Assembly (NCBI GenBank): GCA_035560715.1
Contig: DATMYW010000051.1
Span: forward strand, 1-33,886
Direction of reading: 5' to 3'
From: JAAXTX01 sp035560715
GTDB lineage: Bacteria > Patescibacteriota > Minisyncoccia > Moranbacterales > UBA1568
DNA length: 33,886 bases
The translations under genes were made by a program, and so were the position numbers. Of the stretch, positions 23,134 through 31,174 are shown piece after piece. The notes below the pieces were generated by a model. That model ran no database searches. It saw only the letters and a list, made by a program, of their open reading frames with translations, and was not told where the DNA came from. Within the stretch, counting starts at the first letter, position 1. Every line of letters starts with the position of its first letter.

Positions 23134-23643
23134 TCACGAAAGAAATGTCATCACTTCCCCGACGATTTCCGCAAGCGGTCTTCCGGTATCCAACACAAGG
23201 TTCTTTCCAGGCATCAATCCATAATCAAATATCTCCTCTGAAAAAGTTCTCTCCGTGCCATGATACGCCTCATGCTGGGGACGGTTAACGAACCTCCGCT
23301 TTCGTTCCCCTTCGTCCACCTGACACACGACTACTCTTGCATCCCGTCCTTCAGCCACCCATTTTACGAATTGCTCAACATTATCTGGATGATTGAACGT
23401 CGACTCGATGATAATATCAGTTCCGTTCTTCAATGCATCATCAGCCAAGGCGACGAGGAGACGTATCGAATACAAGCCGATTATCCGACTCTCCTCGATT
23501 GTCGAACCGCTCAAATACCCATGCAGACGCTCTTTGATAGCATCCTTATGCAGGCAGAATATGTTCACCCGACGCGACACTTCAGTCGCAAGCGTTGACT
23601 TCCCTGAACCAGGCAAACCGCAGAATATGACGACTTTACTCAT
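23134..23643 (-). CDS. P-loop kinase (AAA_33 / zeta-toxin-like)
   Basis: A 169-residue P-loop NTPase with Walker A GLPGSGKST (9-17), a DAIKERLHG segment after strand 2, and IIIESTFNHPDNVEQF as the acidic second strand. A lid region rich in arginines (GERKRRFVNRPQHE) also fits small-molecule kinases. The family includes polynucleotide, adenylyl-sulfate and zeta-toxin-like kinases; substrate unknown. There is no neighbouring antitoxin, so a toxin role is not supported. Its ATG overlaps the ileS stop codon by 4 nt (ATGA), making it part of the T-box-controlled operon. Confidence 0.85.
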   Translation of the reverse strand: MSKVVIFCGLPGSGKSTLATEVSRRVNIFCLHKDAIKERLHGYLSGSTIEESRIIGLYSIRLLVALADDALKNGTDIIIESTFNHPDNVEQFVKWVAEGRDARVVVCQVDEGERKRRFVNRPQHEAYHGTERTFSEEIFDYGLMPGKNLVLDTGRPLAEIVGEVMTFLS

Positions 23644-26600
23644 ACATTCCGTTTGAGCGAGAACGTGAACGGTCCACCCTCGATGTCGGTCGTGTCGCGA
23701 TAGTCGGCGTCCGCAATATCGCCGCGGACGATCTCCGTCGCGAGCGTCTCACGCGCGATCTCCTCCCCGAAGCCGGAAAGTCCTTGCTCCTTGTCCCCGT
23801 CGAATACCTTTTCCTTCCCCACGATACCGAGCGTAATCCGATCGCTCACCTCGAACCCCGCCTTCTTGCGACCCTCCTGGATCGCGCGAATGATCTCCCG
23901 CGCCTCCCCTTCGAGTGCGAGCTGTGGGGTGATTTCAAAATCAATTTCAATATCAACATCCTTATTCATTTTGTGTAATTCATAGTCCATGTCGTACTCA
24001 ACAACCTTAACATTCAATTCATCTTGAATGATCTCAACAAAATCATTTCCCAAATTTATTCGAATGTATGCATGTGATAGCGGCTGCCGTATCTTAACGC
24101 CCTCCTCGGCCCTCCGCTTTAGTCCTTGAGCAACTATTTCCCGCGTTATGAGCATGTCTTCACGAAGACTTCGATCAATTTGACTCACATCCGCCTCCGG
24201 CCATTCGGCGAGATGCACGGACTCAGGAACATCCTTAGATTCCGGGTCAACTGCGCATTCGCCGGTCGAGAGTCCGGAATGACAATTCATAAGGTTCCGA
24301 TAGATCTCTTCAGCGAGAAACGGCGTGAACGGCGCCATGAGTTTCGAAAGCGTTACGAGCACCTCGTACAAAGTCGCGTAGGCGTCATCTTTATCGCCGT
24401 CGTTCTCATTTTTCCAGAAGCGTTTCCGGTTCCGGCGGATATACCAGTTCGACAGATTGTCGATGAACGATTCGATTTTGGCCGTCGGTGTATACATATC
24501 GTATACCGAAAGCGCCTCGTCGACCTCGCGAATCAGCACCTGCAACTCGGACAATATCCATCGGTCAAGCAGATTCTCAGACGGTTTCGAATCCTCTTTA
24601 AATTTCCACCCATCAATCGCCGCATAGGTCGTGAAGAACGAATACGAATTCCACAACATGCGGAAAACACGGTTCATCACATCGCGCATTCCTTTCTCAT
24701 CGAAGCGCTTCGGCAGTCCCGGCTGATTGATGGAATAGAGGTACCAACGAAGCGCGTCCGCACCGTACTTGCCGAACATCTCGAACGGCTCGACGACGTT
24801 GCCCTTGGACTTGGACATTTTCTTCCCTTTCGAATCAAGTATGTGTCCCAGACAAACGACGTTTCGATACGCGTTCCCCGCGTTAACCACGCCCGCCTTA
24901 TGGAGCAGGGTCGCTATCGCATGGAGCGTATAGAACCACCCCCTGGTCTGATCGATCGCCTCACTGATATAGTCGGCCGGGAAATATTTTCCTTCGCCGA
25001 TCTTTTCCTTCGTCTCGCCGCTCGAACCTTCCGGATATCCGAACTGCGCCAAGGGCATCGCTCCGGAATCGAACCAGACGTCGAGCACTTCGGGCGTCCG
25101 TTTCATCGTCCCCTTTCCGCATGCGCACACCCACGTGACATCGTCGATATACGGCTTATGCAGATCCTCTGATTTCTTTCCAGAGAGTTTCTCAAGTTCA
25201 GCTTTCGACTCGATAACGACCCTTTCTCCGCATTCCGAACATTCCCACACCGGAATCGGCGTGCCCCAGTACCGCTCGCGCGAAATCGCCCAATCTTTGG
25301 CTCCACGGAGCCATTCCCCGAACCGGCCTTCCTTGATATGTTCCGGCACCCACGATATCGCCTCGGCATTCTTCACGAGCTCTTCACGGATCTTGGAAAC
25401 GGCGATGAACCACGACGGCTTCGCATAATAGATGAGCGGCGTATCGCACCGCCAACAATGCGGGTACTCATGTTCGTATGCCTCTTCCTTGAGAAGCAGC
25501 CCTCGCGCTTTCAGATCCGTGATAATCAGATCGTCTACCGCTCCGCGATTCTTGTCATTGAGTTTTTTGACTGGGATTCCTGCACCCGGAAAGCCTTCCG
25601 TCATCTTTCCTTCAAGATCGACCGTATGCAATGTCAAAAGTCCGTTTTCCCGCGCGACATTCGCATCGTCCTCACCAAACGCCGGCGCGATATGAACAAT
25701 GCCAGTTCCCGTATCGGTCGTAATGAAATATTGGCCACTCACCTGATCCGAAACAACTCGATGCGTGATATCACCACCACCACTTACTCCTTCGTAAAGT
25801 GCATGATAAGTTATCCCGACAATATCGACCCCATCAAACTCATTTTCAATTCCATGAGATCCTTCTAACCCTCCATAATGAAGGTCATATAAATCCTTAG
25901 CAATAATGTGACGTTCCAATTCTTCTTCCCCAAGGACGGGCGGCTCGTCATGTTCAGTTAATTCTTTGACGTTGTTTGTATTATTATCAAAACATATCGA
26001 AACATATTTAACATCATTCCGCACTGCCAAAGCCACGTTCCCCGGAAGCGTCCACGGCGTCGTCGTCCATGCGACAAGATACGTTTTCTCGTCCGCGACG
26101 AAATCACCGATCTTCTGTCCCGGCTTCACCTTGAACTTCACGTACACCGAGTTATCCTTCACTTCCTTGTACCCCTGCGCGACCTCATGCGAGGAAAGTG
26201 CTGTCCCGCAACGATAGCAATACGGCACGACCTTATGTCCCCTATAGAGAAGCGAATCCCCCTTCACATCCTTGAGTCCCGCGATCTGCGCGAATTGCCA
26301 CCAGACCGATTCGATATAGCTGTCCTCATAGGTGACATATGGGTGTTCCATATCCACCCAATATCCCATCCGTTTCGTAAGCTTCTCCCACAGGTCGCGA
26401 TATTCCCACACGGATTCCTTGCACTTCTTGTTGAACTCGATGACGCTCGCCCGCGCATCGCCTGGGACGATGTTTTCGATATCCAGCTTGTTTCGGAGTC
26501 CGAGCGCCTTCTCCACCTGCAGCTCGACCGGGAGTCCGTGCGTATCCCATCCGGCCTTGCGGTTCACCCGATATCCCTTCATCGTCTTGTACCGCGGGAT

Positions 26601-26807
26601 GGCATCCTTGAACGACCGGGCGAGCACATGGTGCAGTCCCGGCTTGCCGTTCGCCGTCGGCGGTCCCTCATAGAACACGAAGTCCCCTTTTGGCGCGTCC
26701 TTGTTCACGGACTTCCTAAAGATATCGTTCGCGTCCCAATACGCGAGGATCTCTTCCTCCATCTTCGGGAAATCGGATTTGGGGTCGATTTTTTTTAATG
26801 GGGTCAT
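23640..26807 (-). CDS. ileS: isoleucyl-tRNA synthetase
   Basis: Charges tRNA-Ile. A class I enzyme of 1055 residues. The HIGH-equivalent is GLHHVLA in PPTANGKPGLHHVLARSF, followed by GWDTHGLPVE. The CP1 editing domain includes WTTTPWTLPGN. A cysteine pair occurs in PHCWRCDTPLIYY and another in CSECGE. The signature loop is KKMSKSKGNVVEP, followed by the anticodon-binding domain and a C-terminal extension. The start is ATG 26807 (MTPLKKIDPKSDF) in a CCATATG context; the frame stays open further upstream through an 8-bp repeat array but has no homology there. It is controlled, with the preceding gene, by a T-box leader. Confidence 0.97.
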   Translation of the reverse strand: MTPLKKIDPKSDFPKMEEEILAYWDANDIFRKSVNKDAPKGDFVFYEGPPTANGKPGLHHVLARSFKDAIPRYKTMKGYRVNRKAGWDTHGLPVELQVEKALGLRNKLDIENIVPGDARASVIEFNKKCKESVWEYRDLWEKLTKRMGYWVDMEHPYVTYEDSYIESVWWQFAQIAGLKDVKGDSLLYRGHKVVPYCYRCGTALSSHEVAQGYKEVKDNSVYVKFKVKPGQKIGDFVADEKTYLVAWTTTPWTLPGNVALAVRNDVKYVSICFDNNTNNVKELTEHDEPPVLGEEELERHIIAKDLYDLHYGGLEGSHGIENEFDGVDIVGITYHALYEGVSGGGDITHRVVSDQVSGQYFITTDTGTGIVHIAPAFGEDDANVARENGLLTLHTVDLEGKMTEGFPGAGIPVKKLNDKNRGAVDDLIITDLKARGLLLKEEAYEHEYPHCWRCDTPLIYYAKPSWFIAVSKIREELVKNAEAISWVPEHIKEGRFGEWLRGAKDWAISRERYWGTPIPVWECSECGERVVIESKAELEKLSGKKSEDLHKPYIDDVTWVCACGKGTMKRTPEVLDVWFDSGAMPLAQFGYPEGSSGETKEKIGEGKYFPADYISEAIDQTRGWFYTLHAIATLLHKAGVVNAGNAYRNVVCLGHILDSKGKKMSKSKGNVVEPFEMFGKYGADALRWYLYSINQPGLPKRFDEKGMRDVMNRVFRMLWNSYSFFTTYAAIDGWKFKEDSKPSENLLDRWILSELQVLIREVDEALSVYDMYTPTAKIESFIDNLSNWYIRRNRKRFWKNENDGDKDDAYATLYEVLVTLSKLMAPFTPFLAEEIYRNLMNCHSGLSTGECAVDPESKDVPESVHLAEWPEADVSQIDRSLREDMLITREIVAQGLKRRAEEGVKIRQPLSHAYIRINLGNDFVEIIQDELNVKVVEYDMDYELHKMNKDVDIEIDFEITPQLALEGEAREIIRAIQEGRKKAGFEVSDRITLGIVGKEKVFDGDKEQGLSGFGEEIARETLATEIVRGDIADADYRDTTDIEGGPFTFSLKRNV

Positions 26808-26847
26808 ATGGATATATGGATATATTGTTGAATGGTTGAATGGAGAA
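26808..26847. repeat. octad array immediately upstream of ileS
   Basis: ATGGATAT, ATGGATAT, ATTGTTGA, ATGGTTGA, ATGGAGAA: five 8-bp units with exact period, directly abutting the ileS start codon (26805-26807). It is the 8-bp counterpart of the heptad arrays. Confidence 0.75.
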
Positions 26848-26868
26848 ACCGCCGAATGGCTACATCGC

Positions 26869-26889
26869 TCAACGGTCAATTGTCAATCA
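26869..26889. repeat. heptad array TCAANNN x3
   Basis: TCAACGG, TCAATTG, TCAATCA: 7-bp period, ending in the stop codon of the four-helix-bundle gene (26887-26889). Confidence 0.65.
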
Positions 26890-27264
26890 GACCTTCAGAC
26901 GATCATTCGTATATTTTATCAGACTGTTGATTTCCTTCGGGAAAGAACTGAGGGCCATAAATGTCCGATCATAATCTTTTTGCTCAATCAGCTTCCTTCT
27001 CTTCGATTTCTCCAACCAATCCAATGACTCATATGAGGAAGCCCTCGCTATCCGATAAAAGAAGACTTTGTCTTTCTTCCCATATCGACCGAATCCCTCC
27101 GCAATATTGGCGGATATCGAATCAATAGCCCTCACGAACTGCGATGCGACCGTTTTTCGAGGAAAATCATCCCGCTTTACGACGATATCCCAAACTTCGT
27201 TCGAAAGTGAAAACGCGAGCCGATATGCGTTGATTTTGTTCAATGTCAGATATTCATCTCCCAT
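26887..27264 (-). CDS. four-helix-bundle protein (S23/TIGR02436 family)
   Basis: A 125-residue, all-helical protein of the family named after 23S rRNA intervening-sequence proteins. Family marks are the N-terminal LNKINAYRLAFSLSNEVWDIV, FPRKTVASQFVRAIDSISANIAEGFGRYGKKDKVFFYRIARASSYESLDWLEKS and a C-terminal amphipathic helix. Members form pentameric bundles, and their biochemical role is unsettled. A good SD (GGGGAG, 7 nt from the ATG) is present. It is the first gene after the T-box leader and precedes ileS by 79 nt, so its expression should respond to uncharged tRNA-Ile along with ileS. Confidence 0.92.
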   Translation of the reverse strand: MGDEYLTLNKINAYRLAFSLSNEVWDIVVKRDDFPRKTVASQFVRAIDSISANIAEGFGRYGKKDKVFFYRIARASSYESLDWLEKSKRRKLIEQKDYDRTFMALSSFPKEINSLIKYTNDRLKV

Positions 27265-27315
27265 AACTCTTCTCCCCTAACAATACAGCAATTCAACGGT
27301 ATGACCATTAAATAC

Positions 27316-27344
27316 AAAAATCCCTCCCTGAAAAACAGGGAAGG
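27316..27344 (-). terminator. T-box-controlled terminator
   Basis: Minus strand CCTTCCCTG-TTTTT-CAGGGAGGG (9 bp, one G-U) followed by ATTTTTG. The left arm shares CCTTC with the antiterminator, so the two structures exclude each other. Confidence 0.9.
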
Positions 27345-27620
27345 ACGGAAAGACCGTGGTACCACCTTCGCTTCGCAAAACACGATCCCCAATACACAGA
27401 AACCAAACGAGGATGCGCTCTGCCTTCATTCATGGCTATAACGGGCCTACCCGTCGGATTCTACCGCGCCAAGCCGAAGCGCTTCGCGAAGGTTGGCTAC
27501 CTTCTCACGCATGACTGACGTTTCTTTCCGAAGCGCGTCCCGACCGTTCGGGACTCCGGAGTGATATCCCGCCTGCATCGCTATCGAAAGCATTGCGGAC
27601 AGGGCTCCGTCGGCGCCTGT
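27345..27620 (-). promoter_or_regulatory. T-box riboswitch leader (tRNA-Ile type)
   Basis: On the minus strand GAAGG-TGGTACC-ACGG-TCTTT-CCGT-CCTTC (27369-27340) is a complete antiterminator: two helices separated by the 7-nt T-box bulge UGGUACC. The bulge UGGU would pair with an ACCA tRNA end, as in tRNA-Ile with A73. Upstream, GGAG and CTCC flank an internal loop GATATCA whose ATC (27565-27563) is followed by A, fitting an isoleucine specifier. The Stem I region between these looks short. The leader runs about 350 nt to the four-helix-bundle gene. This gene-free stretch (27265-27623) contains nothing else that I can see. Confidence 0.9.
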
Positions 27621-27623
27621 TAC

Positions 27624-28103
27624 CTATTGTAAGAGAATGTCGCTGTTTCGGGAATAAAACTCCCATCCCGTGCGGATATCATCCCGTAAACCGGGGATGA
27701 AGTCAAATCCCGAAAGCTCATCGATCGGCTGCCATCGACACTCGGAATGTTCACGGCCGTCTATGGACGGCTCCGATCCATCGCCTGCACACTTACACAG
27801 GAAACTGACGAACACGATGCCGGGAATCCTCTTCTGCGGAAGATCCGGTACCGCGATCTCGTAGGTCTTGAACGGTAACGCCCGGTCCACAGAAATACCG
27901 CACTCCTCGCGGATCTGCCGGATGATCGCCTCGTCGAAATTCTCACCGGCATTCACCTGACCGCCCCCACACTCCCACAGACCCGGATAAAGCGACCGCT
28001 CCGCGCCCCGTTTCGCGATGAGCACCGAAACCCGACCATCAGATTCACGAAAACAGATGCACGCGACATGCACCTCGATCAATTCGCGGCGATCTTCCCT
28101 CAT
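27624..28103 (-). CDS. Nudix hydrolase
   Basis: A 159-residue Nudix-fold protein that would hydrolyse a nucleoside diphosphate linked to another group; the substrate cannot be read. The Nudix box is GGGQVNAGENFDEAIIRQIR continued by EECGI, matching GX5EX7REUXEEXGU except that the first RE pair is RQ. The metal-binding EE pair is intact. The strand before it, VHVACICFRESDGRVSVLIAKRG, fits the mutT/8-oxo-dGTPase-like class. Start ATG 28103 (MREDRRELIEVHV), because the upstream extension has no family similarity. No SD site. It ends just before the T-box promoter. Confidence 0.9.
   Translation of the reverse strand: MREDRRELIEVHVACICFRESDGRVSVLIAKRGAERSLYPGLWECGGGQVNAGENFDEAIIRQIREECGISVDRALPFKTYEIAVPDLPQKRIPGIVFVSFLCKCAGDGSEPSIDGREHSECRWQPIDELSGFDFIPGLRDDIRTGWEFYSRNSDILLQ
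27626..27654 (-). promoter_or_regulatory. candidate promoter of the T-box operon
   Basis: Minus strand -10 TACAAT (27631-27626) with a weak -35 TTCCCG 17 bp upstream. It overlaps the end of the Nudix gene and would start the leader near 27619. Confidence 0.45.
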
Positions 28104-28149
28104 AACAAGTACGAAAAACGACGGTTCGAAAGAGAATAGACGACCGGCA

Positions 28150-28299
28150 TCAGAACATCGTGCTGAAAACCGATTCGGTCCAATGGGCGAGAGAAAAAAC
28201 ATCGGAAATGACCGCGAAGATGAAGATGACGAGAAGCGGCGTAACGAACTTCAGGGCGAATACGGTGGCCTTTTCATCATTCTTAAGCGGTCTGCCCAT
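28150..28299 (-). CDS. small single-pass membrane protein
   Basis: Not recognised. 49 residues: a charged N-terminus MGRPLKNDEKATVFALKF, one membrane helix (about 16-36, VTPLLVIFIFAVISDVFSL) and a short tail. The ATG is in a CCATATG context like many core genes here. It lies between the 28340 gene and the Nudix gene on the same strand. It could be a small secretion or envelope component, but there is no family evidence. Confidence 0.5.
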   Translation of the reverse strand: MGRPLKNDEKATVFALKFVTPLLVIFIFAVISDVFSLAHWTESVFSTMF

Positions 28300-28339
28300 A
28301 TGGTTCGTGTTTCCAAGATTATTCGAGAAAAGGCGAAGT

Positions 28340-28669
28340 TCAGCCGATACGTCTCTGCACCTCAGGTGACGCATGATTCAGAGAATAAGTACCGTTTTCC
28401 TCATCATGATCCAAGACTCCCGTCGATACCAGGTGAGTAAGGTATGCCCGTTCTATTTCGAAATTACCGTTTTCCAGGGAATCCTTGATCATCTCAAGCG
28501 AAAAGGTTTCGTCGAGATAATTTTCAACCAGGAGATCCGTCAGTACTTTCGCATTCTGCTCAATCCTAGCCCGATGAGCGGTCGGCCTTTCTTGAAATGG
28601 GTTTTCTTTCCCAGGGGTCGGCGCCGGGGAGACGGAGGGGATATCCTTCATAAACATGTCACCAGGCAT
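28340..28669 (-). CDS. small protein with a winged-helix-like C-terminus
   Basis: Not recognised. 109 residues from ATG 28669; ATGs at 28657 and 28651 are alternatives. The N-terminal 40 residues are Pro/Ser/Thr-rich. The rest, from RIEQNAKVLTDLLVENY through FSLEMIKDSLEN and FEIERAYLTHLVSTGVLDHDE to GTYSLN, has the helix-helix-helix-strand pattern of a winged-helix domain ('L..Lv..GvL....dg.Y.lN'). It may bind DNA or act as a protein adaptor. It lies 50 nt after argS. Confidence 0.5.
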   Translation of the reverse strand: MPGDMFMKDIPSVSPAPTPGKENPFQERPTAHRARIEQNAKVLTDLLVENYLDETFSLEMIKDSLENGNFEIERAYLTHLVSTGVLDHDEENGTYSLNHASPEVQRRIG

Positions 28670-28719
28670 ACCGTTGAGTATTAACGATTGATGAGATATG
28701 AAACCGCCACCGCATCCTA

Positions 28720-30327
28720 CTACATTTTCTCCGGCGAGGAAACCCCTACGAGGCGCAATGTCTCGGCAAGCACCGTACGTACGGCCGAAACGAGCGCGAG
28801 CCTGGCCGAAGACAGCGGACTGTCCGCCTCGTCGATCACACGGCAGTCCGCATAAAAGGAATGCAGGCGGTCCGAAAGCCGAATCGCGTACTGTGGCAAA
28901 CGATGGACTGCTCCCGTTTCCGCGACTTCCGCACACAGCTCCGGGAAAATCAAAAGCTCGCGAAACAGTATCCTCTCCTTCGGATGCGTCAGAAGCGAAA
29001 GATCCGCATCTTCAAAAGACATCCCGGCATCTTCGGCCTTTCTCAGGATGCTTGAAAGTCGCGCGTGCGCGTACTGGACATAAAACACCGGATTTTTTTC
29101 GGAGCGCTCTTCCGCCAAACCGAGATCGAAATTCATATGCGAATCAAGCGACGGCATCAGGAAAAAAAATCGCGCCACGTCATGTCCGACCCGGTCGATA
29201 AGCTCGTCGATCGTTACGACGTTGCCCGCACGCTTCGACATCCGTACTTCTTGTCCGTCCTTCACGAGCCGCACCATCTGCAGTATAAATACATCGAACC
29301 GGCCTGAGAATCCGAGAGCGGCGGCGGCGGCCTTGATGCGCGAGACGTACCCGTGATGATCGGCGCCCAAAGTCAGGATAAGCCGATCCGCGCCGCGTTC
29401 GATCTTCGAAAGCAGATACCCGCAATCGTTCGCGAAATAGGTTCGTTCACCGTCGGATTTGAGAAGCGCCCGATCCTTGTCGTCACCGAAGTCGGTCGTC
29501 CGGAGAAAAATCGCGCCTTCCTGCTCATACGTCAGTCCCTTGTCCCGCAACACTTCGACAGCACGATCTACCAGTCCCTTTTCCATGATATCCGTGCGCT
29601 CGGAAATGAAAGCATCGTACGCGATATGCATCTTGTCCGCAAGCGTCTTCTGGATATATTCGTTCATGACGAAATCGGCCGCTTTCGTTCCGACCTCACG
29701 CACCCGTGCCACATCTGCCGCCGGTTCATCTCCGATGCCAAGCGCTGTCCTGATCTCGTCGATATATTCACCACCATAGACCGCTTCCGCGTCGCGCAGG
29801 ACACTGTGCCCGAGTTTCAGAACCTGCCCCCCGCCGTCATTCACGTAGTATTCGTTCGTCACATCGAATCCGGACTTACGGAGCACGTTCGACAACGTGT
29901 CGCCGAAGAATCCTCCCCGTCCGTTCCCGAGATGCATGGGTCCGGTCGGATTCGCGGAAACGAACTCGTTGTTCACTTTCGTACCCTCCCCGATCCGATT
30001 GTCCCCATAGTGCCCATCGAGACGGAGGATGTCCGTGACGACCGACGCCATCGCGCCCTGTGTCAGCGTGATATTGATATAGCCCGGCGTCGCGACTTCG
30101 ACCGCCCCGTCTCCAGCCAGTTTTCCCGCGATGAGTCCGGCGAGCTCCATCGGCGGTTTCTTGGCAAGTTTCGAAAGCACGAGAGCCGCGTTCGTCGCAA
30201 ACTCCCCGTGCCGCTCGTCCCGCGTCCATTCGACTGAAATTTCCGGCACATCAAAAGGAGGAAGGACACCTTCCCCTTGCAGCACTTCGATCACCTCGCG
30301 GATCTGCTCCACCCATTGGGACTTCAT
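28720..30327 (-). CDS. argS: arginyl-tRNA synthetase
   Basis: Charges tRNA-Arg. A class I enzyme of 535 residues. It has an N-terminal Add1-like domain with the strand HGEFATNAALVLSKLAKKPP, the HIGH-equivalent HLGN in ANPTGPMHLGNGRGG, the DALRT anticodon-domain helices (YVQYAHARLSSILRKA) and a KMSKS-like EVRMSKRAGN loop. ATG start with no usable SD site; AGGGG is only 1 nt away. A candidate promoter (TTCACG, 17 bp, TAGGAT) ends 6 nt before the ATG, which would give a leaderless transcript. It is the first gene of the long minus-strand block. Confidence 0.97.
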   Translation of the reverse strand: MKSQWVEQIREVIEVLQGEGVLPPFDVPEISVEWTRDERHGEFATNAALVLSKLAKKPPMELAGLIAGKLAGDGAVEVATPGYINITLTQGAMASVVTDILRLDGHYGDNRIGEGTKVNNEFVSANPTGPMHLGNGRGGFFGDTLSNVLRKSGFDVTNEYYVNDGGGQVLKLGHSVLRDAEAVYGGEYIDEIRTALGIGDEPAADVARVREVGTKAADFVMNEYIQKTLADKMHIAYDAFISERTDIMEKGLVDRAVEVLRDKGLTYEQEGAIFLRTTDFGDDKDRALLKSDGERTYFANDCGYLLSKIERGADRLILTLGADHHGYVSRIKAAAAALGFSGRFDVFILQMVRLVKDGQEVRMSKRAGNVVTIDELIDRVGHDVARFFFLMPSLDSHMNFDLGLAEERSEKNPVFYVQYAHARLSSILRKAEDAGMSFEDADLSLLTHPKERILFRELLIFPELCAEVAETGAVHRLPQYAIRLSDRLHSFYADCRVIDEADSPLSSARLALVSAVRTVLAETLRLVGVSSPEKM

Positions 30328-30333
30328 GCCCCT

Positions 30334-30362
30334 ATCCTACGATACCTGCCGCATTCCGTGAA
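30334..30362 (-). promoter_or_regulatory. candidate leaderless promoter of argS
   Basis: Minus strand -35 TTCACG, 17-bp spacer GAATGCGGCAGGTATCG, -10 TAGGAT, then AGGGGC and the ATG. The expected start of transcription is at or within a base of the A of ATG. Confidence 0.45.
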
Positions 30363-30365
30363 GAC

Positions 30366-30394
30366 TTGCGCTATTTTTCTTTTCCTGGTATAAA
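30366..30394 (+). promoter_or_regulatory. sigma-70-like promoter of the orphan unit
   Basis: -35 TTGCGC, 17-bp spacer, -10 TATAAA with a TGG just before it (extended -10-like). It begins the plus-strand unit that ends at the terminator 31106-31135. The 5' leader also contains a GGTGG...CCACC inverted repeat. Confidence 0.6.
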
Positions 30395-30472
30395 AAGCAA
30401 AGTAAACAGGATTTTTCCTTCACAATAGGTGGTGAACGATTATTTCAATCCCACCAATAAACCAGGATCATC

Positions 30473-30688
30473 ATGGTAAAGAGAGCATGCGCCACGGGAT
30501 TCCATTCCAGGAAGCGTGGAAACAAGGGAAATTTAATCAATGAAATCAGGGTGGCCCTCAGCTCACGCGGTGACAGCCCTCTGCCCACGGCGTACGACGC
30601 TCCGGAGAATCCTTCCGAAACCGAAGCCGAGGATTCCTTTGTCTTTGATGGGGTACCCTATGAAAAACCCGAAGACTACCTGTCGTAA
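30473..30688 (+). CDS. unknown 71-residue protein
   Basis: Not recognised. Start ATG 30473 with AGGA 5 nt upstream, about 75 nt after a good promoter. The first 25 residues are basic (MVKRACATGFHSRKRGNKGN), and the C-terminal half is acidic and proline-rich, ending FDGVPYEKPEDYLS. No membrane segment. This basic-then-acidic layout could bind nucleic acid through the N-terminus, but that is speculation. It is the first gene of a unit bounded by its own promoter and terminator. Confidence 0.6.
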   Translation: MVKRACATGFHSRKRGNKGNLINEIRVALSSRGDSPLPTAYDAPENPSETEAEDSFVFDGVPYEKPEDYLS

Positions 30689-30706
30689 AAACGCCATCAT
30701 GCCGAC

Positions 30707-31091
30707 ATGAACAAACAAAACGAGAAAGTCCGGACGCCGGAAGTGCCGTTCAGTAGTTCCACTAAGACATTCGCAGAACGAAAGAGACCGGCCATGAGAA
30801 CGGCAGTCACCCCCGCATACGGGAATCATCACCTTCAGGTTGCTCTTCGATTCCCAAATCTGGCACCGGTGGCGGATCAATATCGTCCGGCGCCTGCATT
30901 CGAAGATCCTTGCCGAAGAATCGATACTGACACCGAAACAGACCGAGGAGCTCTCCGAGACGCACGATAAGCGCGATCGCAACACTGCCGAAATCTGTTC
31001 AGAATGTGCCAAAGCCATGATGGACGGGACGCTGTATCTTCAACCCTTCGGCTTCGAAGAAATCCTACGGATCCAGAAGCACGGTTGCTAA
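30707..31091 (+). pseudogene. possible frameshifted small gene
   Basis: Two overlapping frames. One begins with ATG 30707 (MNKQNEKVRTPEVPFSS) and runs to 30970. The other is open from about 30798 to the TAA at 31089-31091 and reads more like protein at its end (SILTPKQTEELSETHDKRD, SECAKAMMDGTLYLQPFGFEEIL). The second frame has no ATG or GTG start near its beginning, only TTG 30840 without SD, and its stop is 14 nt before a strong terminator. A single frameshift between 30798 and 30970 would join them. Alternatively, the 3' frame is a small gene starting at TTG. Function unknown. Confidence 0.35.
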
Positions 31092-31105
31092 AACGAACGC
31101 AGCTC

Positions 31106-31135
31106 AAAGGCCGCTCATTCGAATGAACGGCCTTT
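31106..31135 (+). terminator. intrinsic terminator before smpB
   Basis: AAAGGCCGCTCATTC / GAATGAACGGCCTTT, a near-perfect 15-bp inverted repeat with one C-A mismatch on plus (G-U on minus), followed by CTTCTTGT. Confidence 0.75.
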
Positions 31136-31139
31136 CTTC

Positions 31140-31168
31140 TTGTCTCACGTCACGTATCGCGGTAGAGT
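31140..31168 (+). promoter_or_regulatory. candidate leaderless promoter of smpB
   Basis: -35 TTGTCT (31140-31145), 17-bp spacer, -10 TAGAGT (31163-31168), then 6 nt to the smpB ATG at 31175. The predicted start of transcription coincides with the start codon. Confidence 0.45.
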
Positions 31169-31174
31169 GAAGCC

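Noticed and set aside
23134..23643. Zeta toxin of a toxin-antitoxin pair
   Set aside because: Fold is compatible, but the neighbours are ileS and recO and there is no antitoxin-like small gene.
24126..25172. 348-codon plus-strand open frame within ileS
   Set aside because: Lies wholly antisense to conserved IleS motifs and has no recognisable domain.
26808..26879. N-terminal extension of IleRS
   Set aside because: Encoded by the 8-bp array and has no homology; ATG 26807 has the common start context.
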